A DNA stretch of 64,000 nucleotides. Source: Candidatus Aquidulcis sp. (GTDB lineage: Bacteria; Chloroflexota; Anaerolineae; UBA4142). The stretch's first letter is position 1, and each line of letters begins with the position of its first letter. The position numbers were made by a program, and so were the translations under genes. The stretch spans positions 17,989-81,988 of the forward strand of contig DYJA01000020.1 of NCBI GenBank assembly GCA_020723345.1, given 5' to 3'. Positions 33,531 through 41,510 of the stretch are shown piece by piece. Below the pieces are notes generated by a model, which did not search any database, was not told where the DNA came from, and saw only the letters and a program-made list of their open reading frames with translations.

Positions 33531-35207
33531 TTATTGCGCTCGGAAACGATAAATCGCGAACGGGAGTTGGCAAAACTCGATCCGCATTTCGCGCAGGCGG
33601 TCGTCGTCCAGATATTTGTGCGACGCGATGACGAGCCGTGGTTTTTCTGACTTTGGCAATGCTTGGGCGAACGACAGATTGAGCGGCGTGTTTTTCAAAA
33701 AGTCCACGTTGGGTTGGTAGAGCAAATAAACCACGTATTGCCGACTTTCGCCCAGATAATAGCGCGCTTCGTCTACCTGCGCCTCGTCCAGTTGTTCGCC
33801 GGTCGCGGTGAAGAAAACGTACCGCGCCAAGTCGAGATACGACGGCATTTCCTTGCCGCTAAGCACAGCGGCGTCGTCGAGCGCGGGACCGAGCGTGAAG
33901 AACGAGAACGTGCCGCCGTACCCTTTTCGCAATGCTTCGTCTTTGGCATTTGGCACACCGCGCATCACGCGCCGCACGCGCTCGGCGGTGATCGTGTCCG
34001 CGTAATCTTCTTGCTCGACCAAGATGAATTTGCGATTGCCGCCATCCTCCGCGTTGAGCGCGAGAACAGCGTGTGCAGTTGTACCGCTACCAGCGAAACT
34101 GTCGAGGATGATGTCGTCTCCCTTGGTTACTTGCTGGATTATATCTCTAATTAGGTACGGAGATTTTGGATTCGCGAATGAAATTTTTCCCATTACTTGC
34201 TTATAAATCCGAGTGCCAGTATCTGTTGAATGCAAACTGCTGAGCCAAAACGATTTTGGTTTGATAGTCTTCAATCCACCACCAATAAGCATAGGGTCTT
34301 TCTGAAAAACATCATACTCATCCCTGCCTTCAACTTTACGTGCAACTAACTCCTCGATACGACCCGACGAAGTGTTTTTTCCCCAGCGCCACCGTCCATC
34401 AGTACCATCAGAAAGTTTTGGCAAAATCTTAATGTCGGATTTATCCGAACGTTCCAATGCCAAAATGTTCATTGCTTCATTGTAGCAGAACGGGTAAAAC
34501 ATTTCGGGGCGGTCTTCTCGTTTGGATCCAGCACCACGTTTTCTTAATCCCTGCAAGCGATAGAATTCTCCATTCTCATCGCGTTCTGTATATTCGTCTT
34601 GATATTCTTCTGGAATCGGCAGTCCATATGTCTCAAAAAGTGGACTCTTCCTATAAACTAAGAGATACTCGTGAGCCGTTGCGATGTACTTGTCATCACT
34701 TCGCCCCTTAAGGTTGTTAACGACTGTGATATCCGCAACAAAATTTTCTTCTCCAAAAATCTCGTCCATCAAGGCGCGCAAGTGATGGACTTCGTTATCA
34801 TCAATCGAAATGAAAATGACGCCATCCTCGCGCAGGAGTTCGCGGAGCAACACCAAGCGGGACCACATCATACACAGCCATTTGTCGTGGCGCGTCAAAT
34901 CCTCTTTGTCCACAACAGATTTTAGCCACGCGGCGTGCATCGGACTATTCACGTTATCGTTGTAGACCCAGTTCTCGTTGCCGGTGTTGTACGGCGGATC
35001 AATGTAAATGCACTTGACCTTGCCAGAGAAGGAAGGCAACAATGCTTTGAGCGCGAGCAAGTTGTCGCCGTGAATGATCAGGTTATCGCTCAAATTCGGC
35101 TTGCTTTTCGTCAGCGATTTCTTAGCGTTCGGCTTCAACTGGCGATACGGCACGGTCAAATGATGCGTGCGGACGATGCTTTTGCCTTTGAAGTTGAGTG
35201 CGGGCAT
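33531..35207 (-). CDS. mod: Type III DNA methyltransferase subunit Mod
   Basis: This is a 558-aa beta-class N6-adenine methyltransferase. DPPY appears first (KCIYIDPPYNTGNENW, about residue 70), and the SAM-binding FAGSGT appears late (DSFAGSGTTAHAV, about 368); this order marks the beta class used by type III systems. The segment between them is the target recognition domain and is visibly lower in GC (34150-34730) than its surroundings, as often happens with exchanged recognition domains. Mod sets the target sequence for both methylation and Res cleavage. It is the first gene of the two-gene operon, with its own promoter at 35291-35319. Confidence 0.93.
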   Translation of the reverse strand: MPALNFKGKSIVRTHHLTVPYRQLKPNAKKSLTKSKPNLSDNLIIHGDNLLALKALLPSFSGKVKCIYIDPPYNTGNENWVYNDNVNSPMHAAWLKSVVDKEDLTRHDKWLCMMWSRLVLLRELLREDGVIFISIDDNEVHHLRALMDEIFGEENFVADITVVNNLKGRSDDKYIATAHEYLLVYRKSPLFETYGLPIPEEYQDEYTERDENGEFYRLQGLRKRGAGSKREDRPEMFYPFCYNEAMNILALERSDKSDIKILPKLSDGTDGRWRWGKNTSSGRIEELVARKVEGRDEYDVFQKDPMLIGGGLKTIKPKSFWLSSLHSTDTGTRIYKQVMGKISFANPKSPYLIRDIIQQVTKGDDIILDSFAGSGTTAHAVLALNAEDGGNRKFILVEQEDYADTITAERVRRVMRGVPNAKDEALRKGYGGTFSFFTLGPALDDAAVLSGKEMPSYLDLARYVFFTATGEQLDEAQVDEARYYLGESRQYVVYLLYQPNVDFLKNTPLNLSFAQALPKSEKPRLVIASHKYLDDDRLREMRIEFCQLPFAIYRFRAQ

Positions 35208-35290
35208 AGTGACTCCGGTTTGAAATCAAAAAACGCTGAGAGTGTGGTGGACGTTTCAGCGAAACGGTGGAGGAGGGGCTTGCGATCGGG

Positions 35291-35319
35291 ATTATACCAC
35301 AGTGCGGCGAAAGTGAAAA
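35291..35319 (-). promoter_or_regulatory. Promoter of the mod-res operon
   Basis: On the minus strand TTTTCA (35314-35319), 17 bp and TATAAT (35291-35296). The transcript would carry a leader of about 75 nt before the mod ATG. Confidence 0.6.
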
Positions 35320-35355
35320 GTGGTTAAGATTTCCCTTTTTTGTTTCTCACCACGC

Positions 35356-35388
35356 GCGTTTGACGCGCGGCGCGTCTCGTTGTAAAAT
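35356..35388 (+). promoter_or_regulatory. radA promoter inside a dispersed repeat
   Basis: TTGACG (35360-35365), 17 bp, TAAAAT (35383-35388). The -35 and spacer lie in the 28-nt sequence also present at 30073-30100. Confidence 0.65.
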
Positions 35389-35420
35389 AGCGGCGTAGAA
35401 CAAACGTTTGTGGCAAAACC

Positions 35421-35443
35421 TTCCAGGTCTCGGAGACCTGGAA
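35421..35443. repeat. Hairpin in the radA leader
   Basis: TTCCAGGTCT and AGACCTGGAA pair perfectly around CGG, about 15 nt before the ribosome site of radA. It belongs to the same stem-TCTYGGAGA-stem family as hairpins near 30980 and 45165. Confidence 0.6.
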
Positions 35444-35462
35444 AGTTTAACCGAGGTTGCGA

Positions 35463-36842
35463 ATGCCCCCCAAATCTAAAACCCACAGCAAATGGACGTG
35501 CCAGCAATGCGGCTTCGTCTCGACGAAATCGTACGGCAAATGCCCCGAGTGCGGCGAGTGGAACTCGCTGGTTGAAGCGGTGGTGACGCGCGCGGAAGAG
35601 AAAAAATCGTCGCTTGCCGCGCTCGCGCCGCGCAGTACGCCGCAAAAAATTTCTGACGTCGTCACGGAAGGTTTCGCGCGCATCCCCGTGCCGATGACGG
35701 AACTCGCGCGCGTCCTCGGCGGCGGGATTGTGCCGGGCTCACTCGTACTGATCGGTGGCGAACCTGGGATCGGCAAATCAACTTTGCTGCTGCAAATGGC
35801 GGCGACGCTCGCGCAGACTTCGCCGGTGTTGTACGTCTCCGGCGAAGAATCGGTGCAACAGATGAAAATGCGCGCCGAACGGCTCGCGCTCAAACCGGAC
35901 GCGCTCTACCTGCTTACCGAAACGAACCTCGACGAAATTATCGCGCATCTCGAACGACTCACGCCGAAGCTCGTCGTGATTGATTCGATTCAAACGGTGT
36001 ATCTCGAAGAATTGACGAGCGCGGCGGGCAGCATTTCGCAAGTGCGCGAATCGGCGGCGCGCTTGATGCACGCCGCCAAAGAAACCGGCGTGCCGATCTT
36101 CCTCGTCGGGCACGTCACCAAAGCCGGAGCGATCGCCGGTCCGCGCGTCCTCGAGCACATCGTGGACACGGTGCTGTACCTCGAAGGCGAACGCTTTCAC
36201 GCGTACCGGCTGCTACGCTCGGTGAAAAATCGTTTCGGCGCGACATCGGAAGTCGGCGTGTTCGAGATGACGCAGGAAGGAATGATCGAAGTGGACAACC
36301 CGTCCGCCGCGTTTCTCGCCGAGCGCGCGCCGGGTTCATCCGGCAGCGCGATCGCGGTGACAATGGAAGGAACGCGCCCGCTCCTCGTCGAGATTCAAGC
36401 GCTGACGAATTCGACGGCGTTCGCATATCCGCGCCGCGCCGCGAACGGTTTCGATATGGGGCGGCTGCTTTTGTTGACGGCGGTTTTGCAGCAACGCGTC
36501 GGTTTGAAACTCGGCGCGCAAGATGTTTTCGTCAACGTCGTCGGCGGATTGAAGATTACAGAACCCGCCGCCGATTTGACGGTCGCGCTCGCGGTCGCGT
36601 CGTCGTTTCGCAATCAGCCGGTCGCAGAAGACCTGGTCGTCATCGGCGAAGTCGGGTTGAGCGGCGAACTTCGCACGGTCGCGCAAGCGCAACGGCGTTT
36701 GATCGAAGCGGCGCGGCTCGGTTTCAAGCGCGCGCTTGTCCCGCAAGCGTTGACGCGGATGAAGGACAAACCCGAGGGCATCGAGTTGATCGGCGCGCGT
36801 TCGCTCGCGCAAGCGATGGAGGTCGCGTTGGTGCGAGGTTAG
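35463..36842 (+). CDS. radA: DNA repair protein RadA/Sms
   Basis: This is a 459-aa RecA-like ATPase that promotes branch migration of recombination intermediates and D-loop extension. The N-terminal zinc finger is CQQCG with CPECG (residues 14-32). Walker A is GGEPGIGKSTLL near residue 96. The RadA-specific KNRFGATSEVG motif is near residue 257. The C-terminal third is the Lon-protease-like scaffold domain (DVFVNVVGGLKI, VIGEVGLSGELR). Length and order match the family exactly. The ATG at 35463 is preceded by CGAGG. Its stop overlaps by 4 bp the stop of the convergent lipoprotein gene. Confidence 0.96.
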   Translation: MPPKSKTHSKWTCQQCGFVSTKSYGKCPECGEWNSLVEAVVTRAEEKKSSLAALAPRSTPQKISDVVTEGFARIPVPMTELARVLGGGIVPGSLVLIGGEPGIGKSTLLLQMAATLAQTSPVLYVSGEESVQQMKMRAERLALKPDALYLLTETNLDEIIAHLERLTPKLVVIDSIQTVYLEELTSAAGSISQVRESAARLMHAAKETGVPIFLVGHVTKAGAIAGPRVLEHIVDTVLYLEGERFHAYRLLRSVKNRFGATSEVGVFEMTQEGMIEVDNPSAAFLAERAPGSSGSAIAVTMEGTRPLLVEIQALTNSTAFAYPRRAANGFDMGRLLLLTAVLQQRVGLKLGAQDVFVNVVGGLKITEPAADLTVALAVASSFRNQPVAEDLVVIGEVGLSGELRTVAQAQRRLIEAARLGFKRALVPQALTRMKDKPEGIELIGARSLAQAMEVALVRG

Positions 36843-38017
36843 AACGGGCACTCTGAAAGGAAGAGATTCGGCCCGCCTGATTCTCCGGCGGCGTTGTACG
36901 CTTTGACCTCATATTCAACATCTTGCGATTTGTTGAAACCGCTGGTGTCCGTGTACTGCTCCGAGTTCGCGCCCACCGTCGCGCGGAGCGACCATGCCGA
37001 CCACGGCGAACTAGAATTCTCACGCAAGCGGCGATAGATCCGAAAGCCCGTTTCGTTGTTCGAATGGTCGTCCCACGCAATCCGAATCTGGTCAGGCGTC
37101 CCGCACGAACGACTGACTTGACGCAGGTTGCTCGGCGCGGCAGGCGGTTGTTGCAGCGTTGGTGTGCGCGTGCGCGTCGGGGTATTGGCGGGCGGCGCGG
37201 GGTTGACGATGATCGTGGCTTGACGCGTGACCGTGCCGCCGCAACCGGTCGCGGTGATCGTGTACGTCGTCGTCGTCTGCGGATTGATGACGCGCGAGCC
37301 CGGCGTTGCGACGCCGCCGATGCCGTGATCAATCGTCACGCTCGTCGCGTTTTGCGCCGCGCCCCAACTCAACGTCGCCGACTGTCCGGCGATGATCGCG
37401 CTCGGCGACACGGTGAAGGCACCGATGACCGGCGCGCCGGGACAAACCGGCGCGAGTGTCCAGGTCGGCGTCGGAGTTATCAATCTCAGAGTCGGCGTGG
37501 GAGAAATCGTTGCGTCTCTTGGCGTGGTTGTGTGCGTCGGCGTGGGAGTGATGCTCGGAGCGGTCGGCGAAATTTCTCTGGGCAAAGTTGGCGTTAGCGT
37601 CGGCGCCGACGCGCGCGTAGGATCCGCGCCCGGCGCGGGACTAGAAAGTGTTTGACCGATGCTCACAAAGACCGGCGCGGAAACGCTCACCGCGCCGCTC
37701 CCCGTTGTCGCGCGCGCTTCGAGCCGATAGTTGCCGGGCTGCGTGGGGTTCCAGTTGATGCGGCAGGTCGCGAGCGTCGGCGCAGAATTTTCGCAGTTCA
37801 TCGCGCCAAGCAGATTTCCGTTGGCGAGAAATTCCATTTGGCGCACGCCGCTCGCATCGCTCGCATGCGCGATCACTTGAAACGGCGCGACCGGCAACGT
37901 CGAGTGATTGCGCGGCGCATCAATCCACACGCGCGCGCCGCGCAGCGCGATCTGTTCCGGCTCACACCCGGCGAGGAGCAGCGAAAGCAAACCAAGGAGC
38001 GCGAATCTCGTTTTCAT
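36839..38017 (-). CDS. Exported lipoprotein with Ig-like and fibronectin-III-like domains
   Basis: This is a 392-aa protein of unknown function. The lipobox is SLLLAGCEP (Cys near residue 18). An Ig-like domain follows (about 30-120; SGVRQMEFLANGNLLGAMNC), then a Thr/Pro linker made of TPTLTPT words (about 135-195), a second Ig/PKD-like domain (PVIGAFTVSPSAIIAGQSATLSWG), another short TPTRTRTPT linker, and a C-terminal fibronectin-III-like domain (PSNLRQVSRSCG onward). GGAGGTAGCG precedes the ATG. It follows the 869-aa exported gene by only 2 bp and repeats its style of Ig-like domains, linker and FnIII, so both probably act together at the cell surface. Confidence 0.75.
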   Translation of the reverse strand: MKTRFALLGLLSLLLAGCEPEQIALRGARVWIDAPRNHSTLPVAPFQVIAHASDASGVRQMEFLANGNLLGAMNCENSAPTLATCRINWNPTQPGNYRLEARATTGSGAVSVSAPVFVSIGQTLSSPAPGADPTRASAPTLTPTLPREISPTAPSITPTPTHTTTPRDATISPTPTLRLITPTPTWTLAPVCPGAPVIGAFTVSPSAIIAGQSATLSWGAAQNATSVTIDHGIGGVATPGSRVINPQTTTTYTITATGCGGTVTRQATIIVNPAPPANTPTRTRTPTLQQPPAAPSNLRQVSRSCGTPDQIRIAWDDHSNNETGFRIYRRLRENSSSPWSAWSLRATVGANSEQYTDTSGFNKSQDVEYEVKAYNAAGESGGPNLFLSECPF

Positions 38018-38019
38018 CG

Positions 38020-40629
38020 CTACCTCCCGCGGAGATTTCGCTCCGCCTCGTTGTTGTTCAAATTCAAATCAATGAAACTGAGCGGAATCAATTTGACGCG
38101 CACGCGATTGCTGACCGGTTGCACCGGCAATTCAATCGTCGCCGAGCCGCCGACCGGAATGGTGAGCATCTGTTCGTAACTGGAATTCTCATAGTTGATC
38201 TGCGCGAATTCGTTCAGCACGAACTGAGGTCCACGATTGCGAATGACGACGTGAAGGTTCTCGTCCGGCAACGCGTAGAGCGATTCCACTTCCAGGTCGG
38301 TTCTGACGCCGCCGCCGCCCGCGCCCGCGCCGGGATCGGGCGGGCCCAAACCATTCACCGTCACGTACGAAGTGAACGAGGGCCCACCCACCGGCAGACT
38401 TCCACTGCGAAACGTCGCCCAGTCCATATTGCCGCGCAGCGCGATCGTCCGTGATTCAACCCAAATGGCTCCGCCGAAATCTTCATCGTTGACGATTTCA
38501 AAGCCGATGGTGAGCGTATCGTTTTCGTCGAGCGGCACGATGAACTCGCGATCGCTCGGATCGAACAAGAGGTTTGACCATGACGCGGTGCGACCGCCGC
38601 CCACGTTCACTGGCGCGCACGGCACTCCTTCGCCGAAACCGGGCGTCGGACAACCCCACCCGCGTCGTTGATCGTTCACGTAGATCGAACCCATTCCGGC
38701 GAACGTCCCGCGCACGATGTTTTCGAGCGTGTCGAACGTGACGCGCACGTACGCTTTACACGGATTGCCGCGCGTCAAAATGGATTCGCGGCTCTTGGGC
38801 GATTCGTGAGTGCCGAAGAACGCGGTCACGCGGTATTCGCTGTTTTGCCCGCACACGCGATAGGGCGCGATCGCGCCGCGCGCGCGCCCCGAATATGTCT
38901 CGGCGGCGACGTACATGTTTTCCGACCCAGATTGTCCGGGGATCCAACGGCGCAGATAAACGCGAAAGCCGTCGAGTCGGTTGGTCGCGCCGGGACCGTC
39001 GCTGACGTACGCGTTGCCAACCCAGTCCCACATCAACGCCCAATTTTTCGCGCACAGATCGCGGTCTATCTGCGAAATGTCAATCTGCCCGGCAAATACA
39101 TTGGACAAACACCGCGCGATTTCCTCCGGACTGGCATCCAACATTCCGCTGAGATTGAACGGCGCGGGAATCTCCGCGTCGGTCAACAGCCAGTTTTGTC
39201 CGGCAGGCAACAGATCGCGCCGGTAAATGCGATACGTGAGCCGGAATCCGGCGACGCCTCCGCCCGGTTGACCACTCACGCCGGACGCGTTCAGTGTCAA
39301 CTCGCGCCCGTCCCATTCCTCCGGCGGATGCTGTTTGGAAAATCGTCCGAGAAAATCAACCGTCACTCCGCGCACGCCCCAACATTCCCCATTGAAAGGC
39401 AACGGCGCGTCGCTTACCCAAATAATCGTACGCGCATTGTCTCCGGCAAAATGATCGCGAATGTCGTACGCGCCGCCGACCGGGCGAATCGTCGCGTCGC
39501 CTTCCGGAATGCGATCGTACAACCCGAGTCCGATTTGCGCGTAACAGTAGATTTCGCTGTACGGTCCGATCGTGCTGAGCGAATCCGCGCCGATCACCAA
39601 CTCGACGTCGCGACGCGTCCCCGCAGCAGGGCACACGGCGGCATTGACTGCGACGGTGTTGCTGCGCCCCCATTCTCCATGACCCGGCACGAGGCGCGTC
39701 ACGTAGAATTGATAATTTCCCGCGCGCGGCAGATCGCTCGTGAACTCGGTCGTGTTCGCGCCGACGATGCTGATGCGTTCGGGAATCGCGTTTGCCGCCG
39801 CGCGGCGAAAGATGTGATACCCGACTTCTTCGGCGCTGGTGTCGGTCCAACGCAAACGGACGCGGCACGCTCCGATCAAGTCGGCGGTGAGATTTTCAGG
39901 ACGCGTGTCCGGTCCGTATGGGCGATCACGGATTGGCAAGGGAGGACCAAAAATCACCGGTTCACGCGGTTGACCCGGTTGATCCGGTTGTCCGACTTGC
40001 CCTGGCTGCCCTGGTTGCCCGGGCTGTGCCGATGGCGTGGGCTGCGCGGGCTGCGCGGATGGCGTGGGCTGTCCGGGCGGGCTGGGCGAACTCGACGGCG
40101 TAGGTTGTCCGACCGGCGTGGAGGTTGGCTGCGGAGTTGGCTCCGGTGTCGGCGCGCGCAGCCCGGGCTGCGCGATCACCGGCTCCGCGTTGACGGTGAT
40201 GACGTACGACTGTCCGGCACGACTGTCGGTGCTGTACGCCACAAGGAAAATTGAGTGCGCGCCGGGCTGCGGTTTCCAATCGAACGCGGTCGGGAACGGA
40301 TTGGTTCCGTCCGGCGCGGAACTCGCGCGCCCCTCGACGAATTGTCCATCTACCCACAATTCAACGCGCGCCATCCTTGTGGGATGGCGCGCGATGGCAA
40401 AGACCGTATTCGAATGATTCGCCCACACGCGTGCGCCGGGGGCGGGCTCCTGAATGCTGACCTCCGGCGTGCCTGCCTGCGCCGGCTGCGCCGCGTAGAA
40501 TACGAGCGCGCCGATCAGAATGCACACCAACAGCGCGAGCAGAATAATCGGGAGCACGACGAGCCAGCCGCATCCACCGCGCGGGCGCGACGACGCCCTG
40601 CCTGGCAAACCGTAATTCGTCCTTGCCAT
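38020..40629 (-). CDS. Large membrane-anchored exported protein with Ig/FnIII-like domains and a PQG-rich linker
   Basis: This is an 869-aa protein of unknown function. A basic N-terminus (GRASSRPRGGCG) precedes a single membrane helix (WLVVLPIILLALLVCILIGA, about residues 20-46). An Ig-like domain (PEVSIQEPAPGARVWANHS) comes next, then a linker of GQP and PSP words at about 180-235 encoded by a tandem-like DNA stretch (39960-40140), then an FnIII-like domain (VRLRWTDTSAEEVGYHIFRR) and large beta-rich domains rich in Cys and Trp. A C-terminal CARDB-like segment (DLEVESLYALPDENLHVVIRN) may be a cell-adhesion module. Two adjacent ATGs occur after AAGGAGG; the second (40629) has the better spacing. 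Confidence 0.7.
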   Translation of the reverse strand: MARTNYGLPGRASSRPRGGCGWLVVLPIILLALLVCILIGALVFYAAQPAQAGTPEVSIQEPAPGARVWANHSNTVFAIARHPTRMARVELWVDGQFVEGRASSAPDGTNPFPTAFDWKPQPGAHSIFLVAYSTDSRAGQSYVITVNAEPVIAQPGLRAPTPEPTPQPTSTPVGQPTPSSSPSPPGQPTPSAQPAQPTPSAQPGQPGQPGQVGQPDQPGQPREPVIFGPPLPIRDRPYGPDTRPENLTADLIGACRVRLRWTDTSAEEVGYHIFRRAAANAIPERISIVGANTTEFTSDLPRAGNYQFYVTRLVPGHGEWGRSNTVAVNAAVCPAAGTRRDVELVIGADSLSTIGPYSEIYCYAQIGLGLYDRIPEGDATIRPVGGAYDIRDHFAGDNARTIIWVSDAPLPFNGECWGVRGVTVDFLGRFSKQHPPEEWDGRELTLNASGVSGQPGGGVAGFRLTYRIYRRDLLPAGQNWLLTDAEIPAPFNLSGMLDASPEEIARCLSNVFAGQIDISQIDRDLCAKNWALMWDWVGNAYVSDGPGATNRLDGFRVYLRRWIPGQSGSENMYVAAETYSGRARGAIAPYRVCGQNSEYRVTAFFGTHESPKSRESILTRGNPCKAYVRVTFDTLENIVRGTFAGMGSIYVNDQRRGWGCPTPGFGEGVPCAPVNVGGGRTASWSNLLFDPSDREFIVPLDENDTLTIGFEIVNDEDFGGAIWVESRTIALRGNMDWATFRSGSLPVGGPSFTSYVTVNGLGPPDPGAGAGGGGVRTDLEVESLYALPDENLHVVIRNRGPQFVLNEFAQINYENSSYEQMLTIPVGGSATIELPVQPVSNRVRVKLIPLSFIDLNLNNNEAERNLRGR

Positions 40630-40719
40630 CATGCACCTCCTTGATGCAGCGCGGCGGCTTCGCCACGCGCACTCAGTTCCCGCGATTGGCGTCAAGACTT
40701 TTGATTTCTTTTGCGCACA

Positions 40720-40748
40720 TTGTACTACAAACTCGGCGCAAATACAAT
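40720..40748 (+). promoter_or_regulatory. Promoter of the candidate non-coding RNA
   Basis: TTGTAC (40720-40725), 17 bp, TACAAT (40743-40748). Transcription would start near 40755, right at the first stem described in the next entry. Confidence 0.5.
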
Positions 40749-40754
40749 GTCTGC

Positions 40755-40985
40755 GCGCCGGCGATTAGGGCTTTGTCAGAGTCGCGTACGTGTCTCATTG
40801 CGAGGAGCGCAAGCCCTAGCCGGCGATTACCTGAACGCGCAAGGGTGGAAACTTGCGCGATTGGAGTTGAACGTTGCGCGGCTTGACCCACTAAAGCGTC
40901 GCGTCCAGTGGTTATGGCACGATGACACGTGGCATTAGCACCCGGACAGCACGACTGCTATCGAGTCGCTGTCCGGTTTTGCTTT
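40755..40985 (+). ncRNA. Candidate structured non-coding RNA ending in an intrinsic terminator
   Basis: Three paired elements follow the promoter. Stem 1 pairs CGCCGGC-gat-TAGGGCTT (40756-40773) with AAGCCCTAGCCGGCG (40811-40825). Stem 2 pairs CGCGCAAG with CTTGCGCG (40836-40859). The last stem pairs CCGGACAG with CTGTCCGG and continues CGACT/AGTCG (40942-40976), followed by TTTTGCTTTT. No convincing gene is present; a 63-codon frame starting at 40747 matches nothing I recognise. The loop of stem 1 contains a fragment of the TCATTGCGAG repeat, so part could be repeat-derived. It resembles no RNA family I can name. Confidence 0.45.
40942..40984 (+). terminator. Strong rho-independent terminator upstream of groES
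   Basis: A 13-bp two-part stem (40942-40976) is followed by TTTTGCTTTT. No gene ends upstream on this strand for over 4 kb, so it must serve a short RNA or insulate groES. Confidence 0.75.
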
Positions 40986-40995
40986 TGGGCGGGGC

Positions 40996-41023
40996 TTGAC
41001 AAATCAAAAAAATCGTGTATATT
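40996..41023 (+). promoter_or_regulatory. groES-groEL promoter
   Basis: TTGACA (40996-41001) and TATATT (41018-41023), 16 bp apart; TATTAT two bases later gives an 18-bp spacer. The CIRCE operator begins 9 bp after it. Confidence 0.8.
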
Positions 41024-41031
41024 ATGCACGC

Positions 41032-41056
41032 TAGCACTCTATAGAAATGAGTGCTA
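41032..41056 (+). promoter_or_regulatory. CIRCE operator (HrcA-binding)
   Basis: TAGCACTC, nine bases, GAGTGCTA is the classical CIRCE inverted repeat bound by the heat-shock repressor HrcA. It lies at the start of the groES transcript. HrcA itself is not in the window. Confidence 0.95.
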
Positions 41057-41092
41057 ATCCTATTCTCAAATCCTTGCAAGGAGGTTTTTGTT

Positions 41093-41401
41093 ATGGCAGA
41101 GAAGAAACTCAAAATGCGACCACTTGCGGATCGAGTGATCGTCGAGCCACTCGAAGGGGAAGAAAAAACCGCGAGCGGAATTTTGCTTCCCGAAACCGCC
41201 AAGGAAAAGCCGCAAGAAGGGCTAATCGTCGCGATCGGTCCGGGCCGCTGGGATGAAGATGGCAAAAAGCGCGTCGAGATGGAAGTTGCGCTCGGCGATA
41301 CCGTCGTCTTCGCCAAGTACTCCGGCAGCGAGATCAAGATTGACGACAAAAAGTATTTGATCTTGAGCGAGAAAGACATCCTCGCCGTCGTCACCAAGTA
41401 A
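41093..41401 (+). CDS. groES: Co-chaperonin GroES
   Basis: This is a 102-aa lid protein of the GroEL chaperonin. Typical family segments are present: [20 protein letters not shown] at the N-terminus, the mobile loop [17 protein letters not shown] (about residues 28-44), the roof-to-base GEVxxVGPGRW-like [15 protein letters not shown], and the end [22 protein letters not shown] precedes the ATG. It is the first gene of the CIRCE-controlled heat-shock operon and is separated from groEL by a hairpin repeat. Confidence 0.98.
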   Translation: MAEKKLKMRPLADRVIVEPLEGEEKTASGILLPETAKEKPQEGLIVAIGPGRWDEDGKKRVEMEVALGDTVVFAKYSGSEIKIDDKKYLILSEKDILAVVTK

Positions 41402-41410
41402 ATTCATTTT

Positions 41411-41481
41411 TGTCATTTCGAGCGGAGCGAGAAATCTCATGTAGAACCAGATTTCTCGTCGCTTCGCTCCTCGAAATGACA
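41411..41481. repeat. TCATTTCGAG palindrome between groES and groEL
   Basis: TGTCATTTCGAG and CTCGAAATGACA are the inverted ends; the inner arms AGCGAGAAATCT and AGATTTCTCGT extend the stem. It is a 71-bp variant of the TCATTGCGAG family. Placed inside the operon, it could influence mRNA processing or the groES:groEL ratio. Confidence 0.75.
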
Positions 41482-41510
41482 AGCAGCCATTCAACTAGGA
41501 GGAATCACTT

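Noticed and set aside
40747..40938. 63-codon frame inside the candidate non-coding RNA
   Set aside because: It has no ribosome site, its first half is made of repeat arms, and it resembles no family I recognise; a leaderless peptide cannot be fully excluded.
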